Shown one piece after another: positions 41,717 to 49,509 of a stretch of 57,189 bases of DNA; the stretch's first letter is position 1, and the number at the start of each line of letters is the position of its first letter. The DNA comes from Bacteroidales bacterium (GTDB lineage: Bacteria > Bacteroidota > Bacteroidia > Bacteroidales > UBA932). A program made the position numbers and the translations under genes. The notes under the pieces are model-generated. The model made no database searches. It saw only the letters and a program-made list of their open reading frames with translations, and was not told the DNA's origin. The stretch spans positions 1 to 57,189 of the forward strand of contig JAFUWW010000081.1 of the NCBI GenBank assembly GCA_017471085.1, written 5' to 3'.

Positions 41717-43339
41717 ATGCCCATGACGCCATACCTGAAAAAACTGGAAGAACAGATCCGCCTGAACGGTGACAAAGCCGCCCTGTGCGACTACGGTTCC
41801 ACCATTTTTACGTACAAGGACCTGGCCGAACAGATGGAAATCCTGCACCTGTTTTTCAGGGCGGCGGGCATCAAGAAAGGAGACAAGATAGCCCTCTGGG
41901 CCCGGAATTCGGCCCGGTGGGCTGTCACTTTCCTTGCTGTAAACACCTACGGGGCGGTCATCGTCCCCATCCTGGCCGATTTCACGCCGGAAGGCGCCGC
42001 CCGCCTGGTAGACCACTCGGAGAGCGTGCTGCTGTTCACGGACCCGGATGCCTGGAAGCGGATGGACGTCACCTCCATGCCCCGGCTCAGGGCGGCTGTA
42101 AACTGCAAGGCCGACAAGCTCCTGTGGACCGCGGGGAAGAAGTACGAATCGGCCTGGAGTTACCGGAAGAAACAGTTCTCCGGACTGCACCCCGGAGGCT
42201 TCAAGGCGGAGCATTATTCCCTGCCCAAGCACGAAGAGAACGACCTGGGCATCATCAATTACACGTCCGGCACATCGGGAGATCCGAAAGGCGTGATGCT
42301 CCCCTTCGCCGCCATGTCGGATATCGTGGAGTACTGCCAGCAGCATATCCTTAACGAGCCGGACCAGATTGTCTGCATGCTCCCCATGGCCCACATGTAC
42401 GGCCTGGCCATCGAGTTCATTTATCCCTGCTGCACGGGCTTCACCATCCATTTCCTGGGGAAAGCCCCCTCTCCGTCGCTCCTGCTCAAGGCTTTGCAGG
42501 AGATAAAGCCCAAGCTGATCATTACAGTTCCGCTGGTAGTGGAGAAACTGCACCATGCCCTGGTGGTACCGGACCTTGCGTCACACAATTTCCTTGTCCC
42601 CGGCATCAGCAAACTGCAGTACAAAGCCATCGGCAAGAAAATGATGAAAGCGCTGGGAGGAAGGGTGCAGAGCCTGATTATCGGCGGTGCGCCCCTCAAC
42701 TGGGAAATCGAGAGCAGCCTCCGCCAGATCGGGCTGCCCTATGTGGTCGGTTACGGCATGACGGAAGCCTGCCCGCTGCTGGCCTATGAAACGGTCGGCA
42801 AATACGTACCCGGTTCCTGCGGAAAGCCCATCCACACCATCCGCATCGATTCATCCGACCCCGAAAACGTACCGGGAGAAATCCAGGCGCAAGGGCCGAA
42901 CCTCACCATCGGTTATTACAAGAATCCCGAGGCCGATGCCGCCGCCTGGACAGAAGACGGCTGGTTCCGGACCGGCGACCTGGGCACGCTGGACCCGGGC
43001 GGGAACCTCTTTATCCGCGGTCGCCTGAAAGCGCTGATTCTGAGCGCCACAGGGCAGAACATCTATCCGGAAGAAGTGGAGCAGCTGCTGGACGCCCACC
43101 CGCTGGTCAAGGAGTCTGTGGTCCTTTCAAGAAACGGAAAACTGGTCGCCCTAGTCTATCTGGATGCAGAAGGGCTTGCCGGCCTCGAAGAACGGGATCA
43201 TCAGGAAGTGCAGGAGATTATCCGCGCCCAGGTGAACACCCGGCTCCCGGCCTTCAGCCAGCTGGGCAAGGTAGAACTGGTGGACATTCCGTTTGTCCGT
43301 ACGGCCAAAGGCACCATCAAGCGGCACCTGTATCAGTAA
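41717..43339 (+). CDS. AMP-forming acyl-CoA ligase (long-chain fatty-acid-type)
   Basis: 540 residues of the ANL superfamily, activating an acyl chain as acyl-AMP and then thioester. Motifs: INYTSGTSGDPKGVML (about 180-195, P-loop), YGMTEACPLL (about 344, adenine binding), WFRTGDLG (about 416, ribose) and a C-terminal GTIKRHL Lys. It is shorter than FadD (about 560) but complete. It starts nine bases after the GH3 gene; a second ATG two codons on is also possible. There is no functional link with the GH3 gene apparent. Confidence 0.9.
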   Translation: MPMTPYLKKLEEQIRLNGDKAALCDYGSTIFTYKDLAEQMEILHLFFRAAGIKKGDKIALWARNSARWAVTFLAVNTYGAVIVPILADFTPEGAARLVDHSESVLLFTDPDAWKRMDVTSMPRLRAAVNCKADKLLWTAGKKYESAWSYRKKQFSGLHPGGFKAEHYSLPKHEENDLGIINYTSGTSGDPKGVMLPFAAMSDIVEYCQQHILNEPDQIVCMLPMAHMYGLAIEFIYPCCTGFTIHFLGKAPSPSLLLKALQEIKPKLIITVPLVVEKLHHALVVPDLASHNFLVPGISKLQYKAIGKKMMKALGGRVQSLIIGGAPLNWEIESSLRQIGLPYVVGYGMTEACPLLAYETVGKYVPGSCGKPIHTIRIDSSDPENVPGEIQAQGPNLTIGYYKNPEADAAAWTEDGWFRTGDLGTLDPGGNLFIRGRLKALILSATGQNIYPEEVEQLLDAHPLVKESVVLSRNGKLVALVYLDAEGLAGLEERDHQEVQEIIRAQVNTRLPAFSQLGKVELVDIPFVRTAKGTIKRHLYQ

Positions 43340-43345
43340 CCGGCC

Positions 43346-43672
43346 TCACATCCACTCCACACCGGACACATCCAGCGGCTCACCGGCCTCCCAGCCGTCG
43401 CGGCTGTAGGTAAACGCGTATCCCTCCAACTCTTTCGGAATACAGTCCAGAAACCGGAAATCCGGGTCGCCATAGTCCCCGGACCGTCCGTAGAGCGCCA
43501 TTACCTTGCGCTCATCGTCCTTCTCATACCATCCTCCCCCATGCACTTTCGCATATCCCTGCTCCCGCACGAACTGCGCCAGGAGTTCCTTGTGCTGGAA
43601 CACCCTCCCATATACAAAAATGCCCTTCAGCGGCTCCTGCGCCCGGGAGACAAGGATGAATTTTGGGTTCAC
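43346..43672 (-). CDS. Hypothetical protein
   Basis: 108 residues, not recognised. The start is GTG at 43672 (MNPKFILVSRAQEPLKGIFV), with no ATG close by. It has a mixed alpha/beta composition, many aromatic residues (GGGWYEKDDERKVMALYG; FRFLDCIPKELEGYAFTYSR), no membrane helix and no known motif. The stop is six bases from that of the convergent ligase gene. A 19-codon Ile/Thr-rich open frame ends three bases before the GTG, so translation might be coupled. Confidence 0.55.
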   Translation of the reverse strand: MNPKFILVSRAQEPLKGIFVYGRVFQHKELLAQFVREQGYAKVHGGGWYEKDDERKVMALYGRSGDYGDPDFRFLDCIPKELEGYAFTYSRDGWEAGEPLDVSGVEWM

Positions 43673-43675
43673 GTA

Positions 43676-43735
43676 CTACTTGTAATCGTAATATAGCGTA
43701 ATTGTAATAATCGTAATAATACTGGAGGTATTCAT
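43676..43735 (-). CDS. Possible leader peptide, Ile/Thr/Tyr-rich (19 aa)
   Basis: The minus strand has an ATG-started frame MNTSSIITIITITLYYDYK that stops with TAG three bases before the GTG of the 108-residue gene. Nine of 19 residues are Ile or Thr, like threonine-operon leader peptides, with Tyr at the end. The DNA is an imperfect GTAAT-type repeat, so the composition may be a by-product. No attenuator hairpin or biosynthetic gene is visible. Weak call. Confidence 0.25.
   Translation of the reverse strand: MNTSSIITIITITLYYDYK
43681..43724. repeat. Imperfect GTAAT/CGTAAT tandem repeat
   Basis: The plus strand reads as TGTAATCGTAATA, then TAGCGTAAT, then TGTAATAATCGTAATAATA. Five or more copies of GTAAT in an AT-rich block stand out from the GC-rich surroundings. 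Confidence 0.6.
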
Positions 43736-43853
43736 AGGATTGGCCTGCCGTCCTTTCCACCACCCTCCCCCGATGACATGATCATATTTCAGTAGTCTTC
43801 CTCACAAAAATACAGTTTTTTTCTTGCATTCCGTTATTCCCGCCCTTTTTTGT

Positions 43854-43861
43854 TATCTTTG
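43854..43861 (+). promoter_or_regulatory. -7 box of the tyrosine phosphatase gene, probably leaderless
   Basis: TATCTTTG ends four bases before the ATG at 43866. With transcription starting about 4-7 bases beyond the box, the first codon would be at the 5' end. No TTTG at the right distance. Confidence 0.6.
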
Positions 43862-43865
43862 CGCC

Positions 43866-44663
43866 ATGAATTTCGAAGCGATCGTAAATGCACGGGATCT
43901 GGGCGGATTGCCTGCCGCGGACGGAAGGACTGTCCGGAAAGGCATGCTGCTCCGAACCGGGCACTTGCACGATGCCACTGATGCCGACGTGCGCCTGCTG
44001 GTGGAGAAATACCATCTCTGCCGCATCTTCGATTTCCGCACGGAGCAGGAAATACAGGCCCAGGCCGACAGGCCGGTTCCCGGGGCACAACATATCTCCC
44101 TTCCCACGCTGGACACGGAAAAGGAACGGGAAAGCGGCGAAGCCGTGCCGGAAGGCATCTTCCTGGACCTCCCCCGCTACATCGTCCAGCTGTCCTTCAA
44201 CAAGTTTTTCCAGCAGAAAGGCCGTGACCTGTACCCCTCCCTGGTCCAGAGCGAATTTTCCCAACTGCAGTACGCCGCCTTTCTCAACCTTATCATGGAA
44301 GCGCCGGAAGGGGCCGTCCTGTGGCACTGTTCCCAGGGAAAAGACCGTACCGGGATTGGTGCCGCCTTCATCCTGTCGGCCCTGGGAGCCGACAGGGATA
44401 CCATCGTGGCCGATTTCGACCGCTCCAACCTCACCTACAAACCCCTGGTGGACGAACTGCTGCAGAAAGTGACGCAGGCGGGCGGACAAGAAGCGGAACT
44501 GGACACCATCCGCGCCTTCATGGGCGTGAACACGAAAAACTTTTGCCGGACCCTGGACCTGATAGACCGGGAATGGGGGTCGATGGACCGTTACCTCACG
44601 CAGCAACTGGGCCTTACGGACGATGACCGGGCCCTGCTCCGGAAGCGCTTCCTGGAAGGCTAG
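43866..44663 (+). CDS. Tyrosine-protein phosphatase (Y_phosphatase3 type)
   Basis: 265 residues, resembling the bacterial protein-tyrosine/lipid phosphatases (PF13350 type). The start MNFEAIVNARDLGGLPAADG is characteristic of the family, so the upstream 14-codon extension is rejected. FDFRTEQEI near residue 57 and the P-loop HCSQGKDRTGIG (CX5R, about 155-166) are intact. Substrates could be phosphotyrosine proteins or phosphoinositides; the sequence does not tell. It ends four bases inside the convergent gene at 44660. Confidence 0.9.
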   Translation: MNFEAIVNARDLGGLPAADGRTVRKGMLLRTGHLHDATDADVRLLVEKYHLCRIFDFRTEQEIQAQADRPVPGAQHISLPTLDTEKERESGEAVPEGIFLDLPRYIVQLSFNKFFQQKGRDLYPSLVQSEFSQLQYAAFLNLIMEAPEGAVLWHCSQGKDRTGIGAAFILSALGADRDTIVADFDRSNLTYKPLVDELLQKVTQAGGQEAELDTIRAFMGVNTKNFCRTLDLIDREWGSMDRYLTQQLGLTDDDRALLRKRFLEG

Positions 44664-45889
44664 CGGTGCTGCCTGCGCAGCCGGCTGATGGCATGCTCCA
44701 GACTCTCCGAAGGCTCGATGATGTTGTAATCCTGCCAGAAATCGGGATCCAGGAATTCCTTGGCCTTGTCGGTCATCACGTCCCCGGTCCGGAACATCTC
44801 CTGACGGGAAATCTGAACGACCGGCTCCCTCAAATCCGTGACCACCAATTCGTTGACAACCGTGTAATTGGTCTTGAAGAGCCGTCTGCGCCAATCACAG
44901 GCGAAGCGCATGGTGCAGCGCAGGTACCCCAGCCTGGAACGCTCACCGTCACGGCGGTAGTTGACGATGAAAGACATCTCGCGCGGGGTGAACCGGAGCG
45001 TGAAAGGCTTGCTGCGGAGCATCACGCGGGTGGCCTTGTTCTTGTCGGTCATGTCCAGGGAAAGTTCGATCCGGGTAAAGGTAAGCGTTTCCACATCGAC
45101 AAAAAGCCTGGCATGATACAAGGGATAATCTACGGCATCGACAGAGTAAGGTTCCATCTTGACCACGAACTGGAGCCGGTCTTCGATGAAAGAGGGGGTG
45201 TCCATTGCATAGGAATACAGCTGCAGGTCCTCCCGGTTGAAGAGAATGTAATTGTCTTTCACCACATCCAGGGTCGTTGCCATGGTAGGACCGCCCTGCA
45301 GTTTCACGCTCAGGGTATCGGACTTGCGCTGGCTCAGCAGCACCCGGCTTTTCTCCAAGGCGGCACGGTCCTGGAACGTGCTTTTGTTATAGGAAGACTT
45401 GAACATCCGGGATACCGCTTCCGCGATGTAGGTATAGCGGGAGCCTTTCTGGACGGTTTCCCGGTAGAAGCATTCCAGCAGTTCGTCCTTGTTGGAATAA
45501 TTGTCCGGAATCTTGCTGACGGCGGAACGGACCACCTCTTCCGGATCGGCCGAAATAATCAGGGCCTCGTCCAGCTGGAGGGATTCCGGGACCATGCGGA
45601 CCTCTATCTTCCCCTCCCTAGGACGCTGGTAGACAGTTTTGTAGCCCAGATATGTGAAAACAAGCGTGCCGATGGCCGCATCGGATTTTATCACGAAGTC
45701 GCCGTCGGCGTTGGTGACCGTGGCATGATGACGGTCCGGGACCGCCACGTGGACGGCCTCCAGAGAACGCCCGGTATACGCATCCACAACCTTCCCTCTT
45801 ACCGAATGTACCAGCCGCAGCGTATCTGTCTGGGCAAAAAGGGTCGCCGCACACAGCAGCAGGCCGATGGAGAGTAATATTTTTTTCAT
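44660..45889 (-). CDS. Secreted protein with carboxypeptidase-regulatory-like domain
   Basis: 409 residues. Signal peptide MKKILLSIGLLLCAATLFAQ. Residues about 28-98 form a CarboxypepD_reg-like beta sandwich (VRGKVVDAYTGRSLEAVHVA; TNADGDFVIKS; LVFTYLGYKTVYQRP), the same module that begins many TonB-dependent transporters. The rest (about 110-409) is a Bacteroidota-specific beta/alpha region (IPDNYSNKDELLECFYRETV and TFTRIELSLDMTDKNKA) that resembles DUF5686-like parts and lacks a barrel. It is likely an outer-membrane-associated protein of unknown role. It diverges from the ZIP transporter gene. Confidence 0.75.
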   Translation of the reverse strand: MKKILLSIGLLLCAATLFAQTDTLRLVHSVRGKVVDAYTGRSLEAVHVAVPDRHHATVTNADGDFVIKSDAAIGTLVFTYLGYKTVYQRPREGKIEVRMVPESLQLDEALIISADPEEVVRSAVSKIPDNYSNKDELLECFYRETVQKGSRYTYIAEAVSRMFKSSYNKSTFQDRAALEKSRVLLSQRKSDTLSVKLQGGPTMATTLDVVKDNYILFNREDLQLYSYAMDTPSFIEDRLQFVVKMEPYSVDAVDYPLYHARLFVDVETLTFTRIELSLDMTDKNKATRVMLRSKPFTLRFTPREMSFIVNYRRDGERSRLGYLRCTMRFACDWRRRLFKTNYTVVNELVVTDLREPVVQISRQEMFRTGDVMTDKAKEFLDPDFWQDYNIIEPSESLEHAISRLRRQHR

Positions 45890-45906
45890 TTCTTCTGAAT
45901 GTAAAC

Positions 45907-45922
45907 TATCTTTGCAACGATA
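45907..45922. promoter_or_regulatory. Palindromic pair of divergent -7 boxes
   Basis: TATCTTTG (45907-45914, plus, for the ZIP gene) directly abuts CAACGATA (45915-45922), which on the minus strand is TATCGTTG (one mismatch, for the gene at 44660-45889). The 16-bp unit is a near-perfect palindrome. Confidence 0.6.
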
Positions 45923-45936
45923 AAAACACGTTGGAT

Positions 45937-46701
45937 ATGAATCCTGTCGTCATAGCCTTGTTGATTCCGCTTCTGGGAACCATGCTGGGGTCGGCCTTTG
46001 TTTTCTTCATGAAGAAGGAAATGCCGGACCTCCTTCAGAAGATGCTTCTGGGCTTCGCCTCCGGCGTCATGGTAGCCGCCTCCGTCTGGTCCCTCCTCAT
46101 TCCCGCCATGGAGATGGGCGAAGGGAGCAGCGCCATCGTCCCCGCCACCATCGGCCTGCTGGGCGGTTTCGCCTTCCTGCTCCTGATCGACTATATCACG
46201 CCCCACATCCATCCCGCAGGAGGGCCGGAAGGCCCCAAGAGCAAACTTTCCCGCACCACCATGCTGGCCCTTGCCGTCACCATCCATAATTTTCCGGAAG
46301 GAATGGCGGTGGGCGTCGCCATCGCCGGTGCCCTTTCTTCCGATTTCAGCATGGCCGGCGCACTGGCTCTGTCCCTCGGCATCGCCATCCAGAACATCCC
46401 GGAAGGAGCCATCATCTCCATGCCCCTCCGCGCGGCCGGCAACAGCCGGTTCAAGGCTTTCACCATCGGCAGCCTGAGCGGAATCGTGGAACCCGTGGGC
46501 GGCGCACTGGTGCTGCTGCTCGCCTCTTCCGTGACGGGCATCATGCCCTACATGCTCTCCTTCGCGGCAGGCGCCATGCTCTACGTCGTCATCGAGGAAT
46601 TGATCCCGGAGGCCTCCCAGGGAGAACACTCCAACATCGGAACCATCGGCTTTGCCCTCGGGTTCACCCTCATGATGATCCTGGACGTGGTGATGGGGTA
46701 A
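45937..46701 (+). CDS. ZIP family metal transporter
   Basis: 254-residue inner-membrane importer, like ZupT, for Zn2+, Fe2+ or similar cations. The ATG at 45937 (MNPVVIALLIPLLGTMLGSA) is preferred over a TTG two codons upstream. The metal-site motifs HNFPEGMAVG (about 117) and NIPEGAII (about 154) lie in two membrane helices, and a His-containing loop ITPHIHPAGG is between helices 3 and 4. About eight helices are seen. No metal regulator is next to it. Confidence 0.93.
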   Translation: MNPVVIALLIPLLGTMLGSAFVFFMKKEMPDLLQKMLLGFASGVMVAASVWSLLIPAMEMGEGSSAIVPATIGLLGGFAFLLLIDYITPHIHPAGGPEGPKSKLSRTTMLALAVTIHNFPEGMAVGVAIAGALSSDFSMAGALALSLGIAIQNIPEGAIISMPLRAAGNSRFKAFTIGSLSGIVEPVGGALVLLLASSVTGIMPYMLSFAAGAMLYVVIEELIPEASQGEHSNIGTIGFALGFTLMMILDVVMG

Positions 46702-46723
46702 CGGATTTACTGCAAAAATTGTA

Positions 46724-47122
46724 CTAATCAAGCACTTCCCCTTCCTTGGGAAGGTACAGGTCGATCGTGTTGGCGATGGAGAGGATGGTCTGGAAGAAAA
46801 GGATGTTGGAATCTTTCAGGGACATCCAGCGCTCATCGGAGCGCTTGCTGCGCAGGAACTTGTCCGTATAGATGGTTCCGTAAGTCCCCACATACACTTC
46901 CACGGAGCCGTTCTCCGCTATCCGCATGGCCCGGATGGGAAAAGTCTCCGAGTAGCCTTTGGCGCTGTTGAACACCAGGGCTTTCATGTCCTTCTTCTCC
47001 TGCCGGTTGTTGGTGGTGTTCAAAAAGCCGCCCGCCTGGGAGATCTGTTCCCGGATCGCATCGTGAATGGCATTTCCTGCCTCACGGTAACTGTTGGCCA
47101 GTCTGTTCAGTTCCTCTTGCAT
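46724..47122 (-). CDS. Hypothetical protein
   Basis: 132 residues, not recognised and without signal peptide or membrane helix. The first 30 residues look helical (MQEELNRLANSYREAGNAIH), the middle is beta-rich (SVEVYVGTYGTIYTDKFLRS), the end hydrophobic (NILFFQTILSIANTIDLYLP). It follows the antiporter gene after 14 bases and may be its co-transcribed partner. Function unknown. Confidence 0.6.
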   Translation of the reverse strand: MQEELNRLANSYREAGNAIHDAIREQISQAGGFLNTTNNRQEKKDMKALVFNSAKGYSETFPIRAMRIAENGSVEVYVGTYGTIYTDKFLRSKRSDERWMSLKDSNILFFQTILSIANTIDLYLPKEGEVLD

Positions 47123-47136
47123 ATCATTTCACTGTA

Positions 47137-48741
47137 TTAAGCCTTCGGACGGTAACGGAGCAGCACCAGCTGATCTCCGGGGTACAGGACCGTATCGCCG
47201 TTGGGGATGAAACTCTCTTCATTCCGCTTCACAAGCAGCACCAGGCCGTCGCTGGTGACATCCTTGATGGCTTTTCCTGCATGACGCCCTTTCTCTTTGA
47301 CAGTTTTTTCTACCAGGGATGTTGTCGTGTCCTCGAAAGCCTTGGTCACCACCACTACCTGGTCTCCTGCCTGCATCATCGTATCTCCCTTGGCGATAAT
47401 GCGCTCCTTCCCTCTCAGGACCAGCGCGACGAGAAGATTCCTGGGCAGGCTCAGATCCTTTACCAGTTTATTGTCCCAGGCACCGCCGGCAACCACTTCG
47501 ATATAACCGAACTGCATGTCGGTGCCTTCCGAATAATCGTTGAAAGTTTTCATGACATTGGAGTCGGCATCGATCATGTCCAGTTTTTTGGAGACAGTAG
47601 GAATAAGGCTGCCCTGGAGCGCGATGGAAATCAGCACCAGGCAGAACACGATATTGAAAAGATCGTTCTCCAGCATCGTGTTGCCCACCGTAGCCATGAT
47701 GGCGAAAACGATGGAGGCCGCTCCCCTGAGTCCAACAAACGAGATGAGTGTCCGCTGCTTGAAGGGATACTTCCGGAACGGCCCGAGGATGGACCCCACA
47801 GCCAGGGGCCGGGCCACCAGCCACATGAAAAAGAAGATAGCCAGGGCCGGCAGGATGGCTTTGTACAGTCTGGCAGGCCACACGAGCAGGCCCAGCAGGA
47901 AGAAGATCAGCACCTGCATGAGTCCGGTGAGGCCGTCGAAGAAATTGACCAGGCCCTTTTTATTGGGGATATCGCTGTTGCCAAGGACGATGCCGACGAT
48001 ATAGGTACTGAGATACCCGTTTCCTCCCATCACATCCGGCAAGGCATACGATGCGATGGCCACCGCCAGGATAAAAAGGGAGTCGAATCCCTCTCCTTTG
48101 ATCTGGACATGCTCGATCGCCCAGCGTGCCACCCAGGCAATCAGGAAACCGAAGCCGAGGCCGAATCCGACCTGCGCGATCAGCATCCAGGCAATGCCGC
48201 CGCCTGTGGCCGTTCCTTTCATGATGCTGAGCATGAGGGCCGTAAGCATGTACGAGCAGGGGTCGTTGCTGCCGCTCTCCACCTCCAGCATGGGGGCCGT
48301 ATTGTTTTTCAGGCCCAGTTTCTTGCCGCGAAGGATGGAAAAGACGGAGGCGGCGTCGGTGGAACTCACGACGGAGCCCATGAGGAAACTCTCAATCCAG
48401 TTCCATCCCAGTGCGAAATGGCAGAAAAGACCCGTGAGGCCGGCCGTCAGCAGCACACCCACGGTGGCCAGCAGGGTGGCCTCCCTCATGACGGGTTTCA
48501 CCGCCTCCCAGCGGGTGCCGAACCCGCCATAGAACATGATGAAAATCAGGGCGACGGTACAGGTCTCCTTGGCGAAATCGTAATCCTCGAACTCCAGCGG
48601 GAACACGCCGTTGTTGCCGAATACCATGCCCAGTACGATGAAGGCCAGCAAGGTAGGGACTCCGATCCGGGCCGATACATTGTTGAGCCCGACGCACAGG
48701 AGGATGACAACCGCGATGAGTATGAGAAACAGGGAGGTCAC
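47137..48741 (-). CDS. Potassium/proton antiporter (CPA1, NhaP2/CvrA type) with TrkA-C domain
   Basis: 534 residues. About twelve transmembrane helices (1-400) include the family core SSTDAASVFSILRGKKLGLK, near a Asp-containing helix, and VESGSNDPCSYMLTALMLSI. The C-terminal about 135 residues hold a TrkA_C/RCK_C-like pair (FGYIEVVAGGAWDNKLVKDL; GDTMMQAGDQVVVVTKAFED; GDTVLYPGDQLVLLRY). It likely expels K+ or Na+ in exchange for H+. It begins four bases after the cytidylate-kinase-like gene, so the two are co-transcribed with 46724-47122. Confidence 0.9.
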   Translation of the reverse strand: MTSLFLILIAVVILLCVGLNNVSARIGVPTLLAFIVLGMVFGNNGVFPLEFEDYDFAKETCTVALIFIMFYGGFGTRWEAVKPVMREATLLATVGVLLTAGLTGLFCHFALGWNWIESFLMGSVVSSTDAASVFSILRGKKLGLKNNTAPMLEVESGSNDPCSYMLTALMLSIMKGTATGGGIAWMLIAQVGFGLGFGFLIAWVARWAIEHVQIKGEGFDSLFILAVAIASYALPDVMGGNGYLSTYIVGIVLGNSDIPNKKGLVNFFDGLTGLMQVLIFFLLGLLVWPARLYKAILPALAIFFFMWLVARPLAVGSILGPFRKYPFKQRTLISFVGLRGAASIVFAIMATVGNTMLENDLFNIVFCLVLISIALQGSLIPTVSKKLDMIDADSNVMKTFNDYSEGTDMQFGYIEVVAGGAWDNKLVKDLSLPRNLLVALVLRGKERIIAKGDTMMQAGDQVVVVTKAFEDTTTSLVEKTVKEKGRHAGKAIKDVTSDGLVLLVKRNEESFIPNGDTVLYPGDQLVLLRYRPKA

Positions 48742-48745
48742 TGTC

Positions 48746-49399
48746 TTAGTCGGCGTATTTTATGAATTTGAGGATGCAGAGGACGGCCTCGTCGTCCGTC
48801 ATGCCGGCGACATTCATCACCAGGTCGTAATTGCGCGCATCGTAGCGGCTTACCCCGGCATAGCGCTTGATATAGATTTCGCGGCTTTCATCCACGGCCT
48901 TGATCACCGTGGCAGCCTCTTCGCTGGTGAGATTCTGCTTCTTCATCACCCGGCCGATGCGCTGCCCGAGAGGGGCCTGGATGAAAATGTTCAGGTGGTT
49001 GGGATGCTCCTTGAAAACGGAGAACCCGAGACGGCCCGCGATGACGCAGGACCCTTCGGCCGCGATGCTCTTCAGGATTTCCGTCTCCGCCTCAAAAATC
49101 TCATCCTGCTTCACGCTGATATTCCAGTCATTGGCCTTCGCCGGGTCAAAACCCACAAAGGAGCCTTTGTTGGGAAGCGGGGCCACTGCCTCCACGAAGT
49201 CCGTGAGCCAGTTGCGTTTCTTCGCCTTGATGCGCTCGATCTCGTAGGTGGTGAGATTGAACTTTTTCATCAAGTCTTCGATGAGATTCTTGTCACTGTA
49301 GCGAACACCCAGCTGAGCGGCCAGTTTCTGTCCGATGGTGCGTCCTCCGGAGCCCAGCTCCCGGCTGACAGTGATTACAAAGGGTTCTTTCGTATTCAT
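48746..49399 (-). CDS. Cytidylate kinase-like family protein
   Basis: 217 residues of the cytidylate-kinase-like family (PF13189 type), a nucleotide kinase-fold protein not identical with Cmk. The P-loop is SRELGSGGRTIGQKLA (about 12-27), and the core includes GSCVIAGRLGFSVFKEHPNH and RYAGVSRYDARNYDLVMN. Many members occur in Bacteroidota and their substrate is not established. It is the first gene of a transcription unit with the antiporter, and its promoter is interleaved with that of nnrD. Confidence 0.85.
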   Translation of the reverse strand: MNTKEPFVITVSRELGSGGRTIGQKLAAQLGVRYSDKNLIEDLMKKFNLTTYEIERIKAKKRNWLTDFVEAVAPLPNKGSFVGFDPAKANDWNISVKQDEIFEAETEILKSIAAEGSCVIAGRLGFSVFKEHPNHLNIFIQAPLGQRIGRVMKKQNLTSEEAATVIKAVDESREIYIKRYAGVSRYDARNYDLVMNVAGMTDDEAVLCILKFIKYAD

Positions 49400-49456
49400 T
49401 ACAAGCAGATCAATGATTAGTATTCCTGTTATCCGGGACCGCAGTCCCGCTTGTTA

Positions 49457-49505
49457 CAAAGATAGACACTTTTTGCCGAAATTGCACAAAAGTTTGTTAT
49501 CTTTG
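49457..49505. promoter_or_regulatory. Interleaved divergent promoters (kinase-like gene and nnrD)
   Basis: Plus: TTTTG (49471-49475), 22-nt spacer, TATCTTTG (49498-49505), then the nnrD ATG at 49510. Minus: TTTTG (49491-49487), 22-nt spacer, TATCTTTG (49464-49457). Each -33 box lies within the other promoter's spacer, symmetrical about position 49481. Confidence 0.8.
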
Positions 49506-49509
49506 GACA

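Noticed and set aside
43681..43724. CRISPR-like repeat
   Set aside because: Units are only 5-7 bases long, imperfect and without spacers.
43524..43763. A 79-codon minus-strand frame rich in Tyr (YEYLQYYYDYYNYA)
   Set aside because: It is the GTAAT repeat read in another frame and then overlaps the 108-residue gene out of frame.
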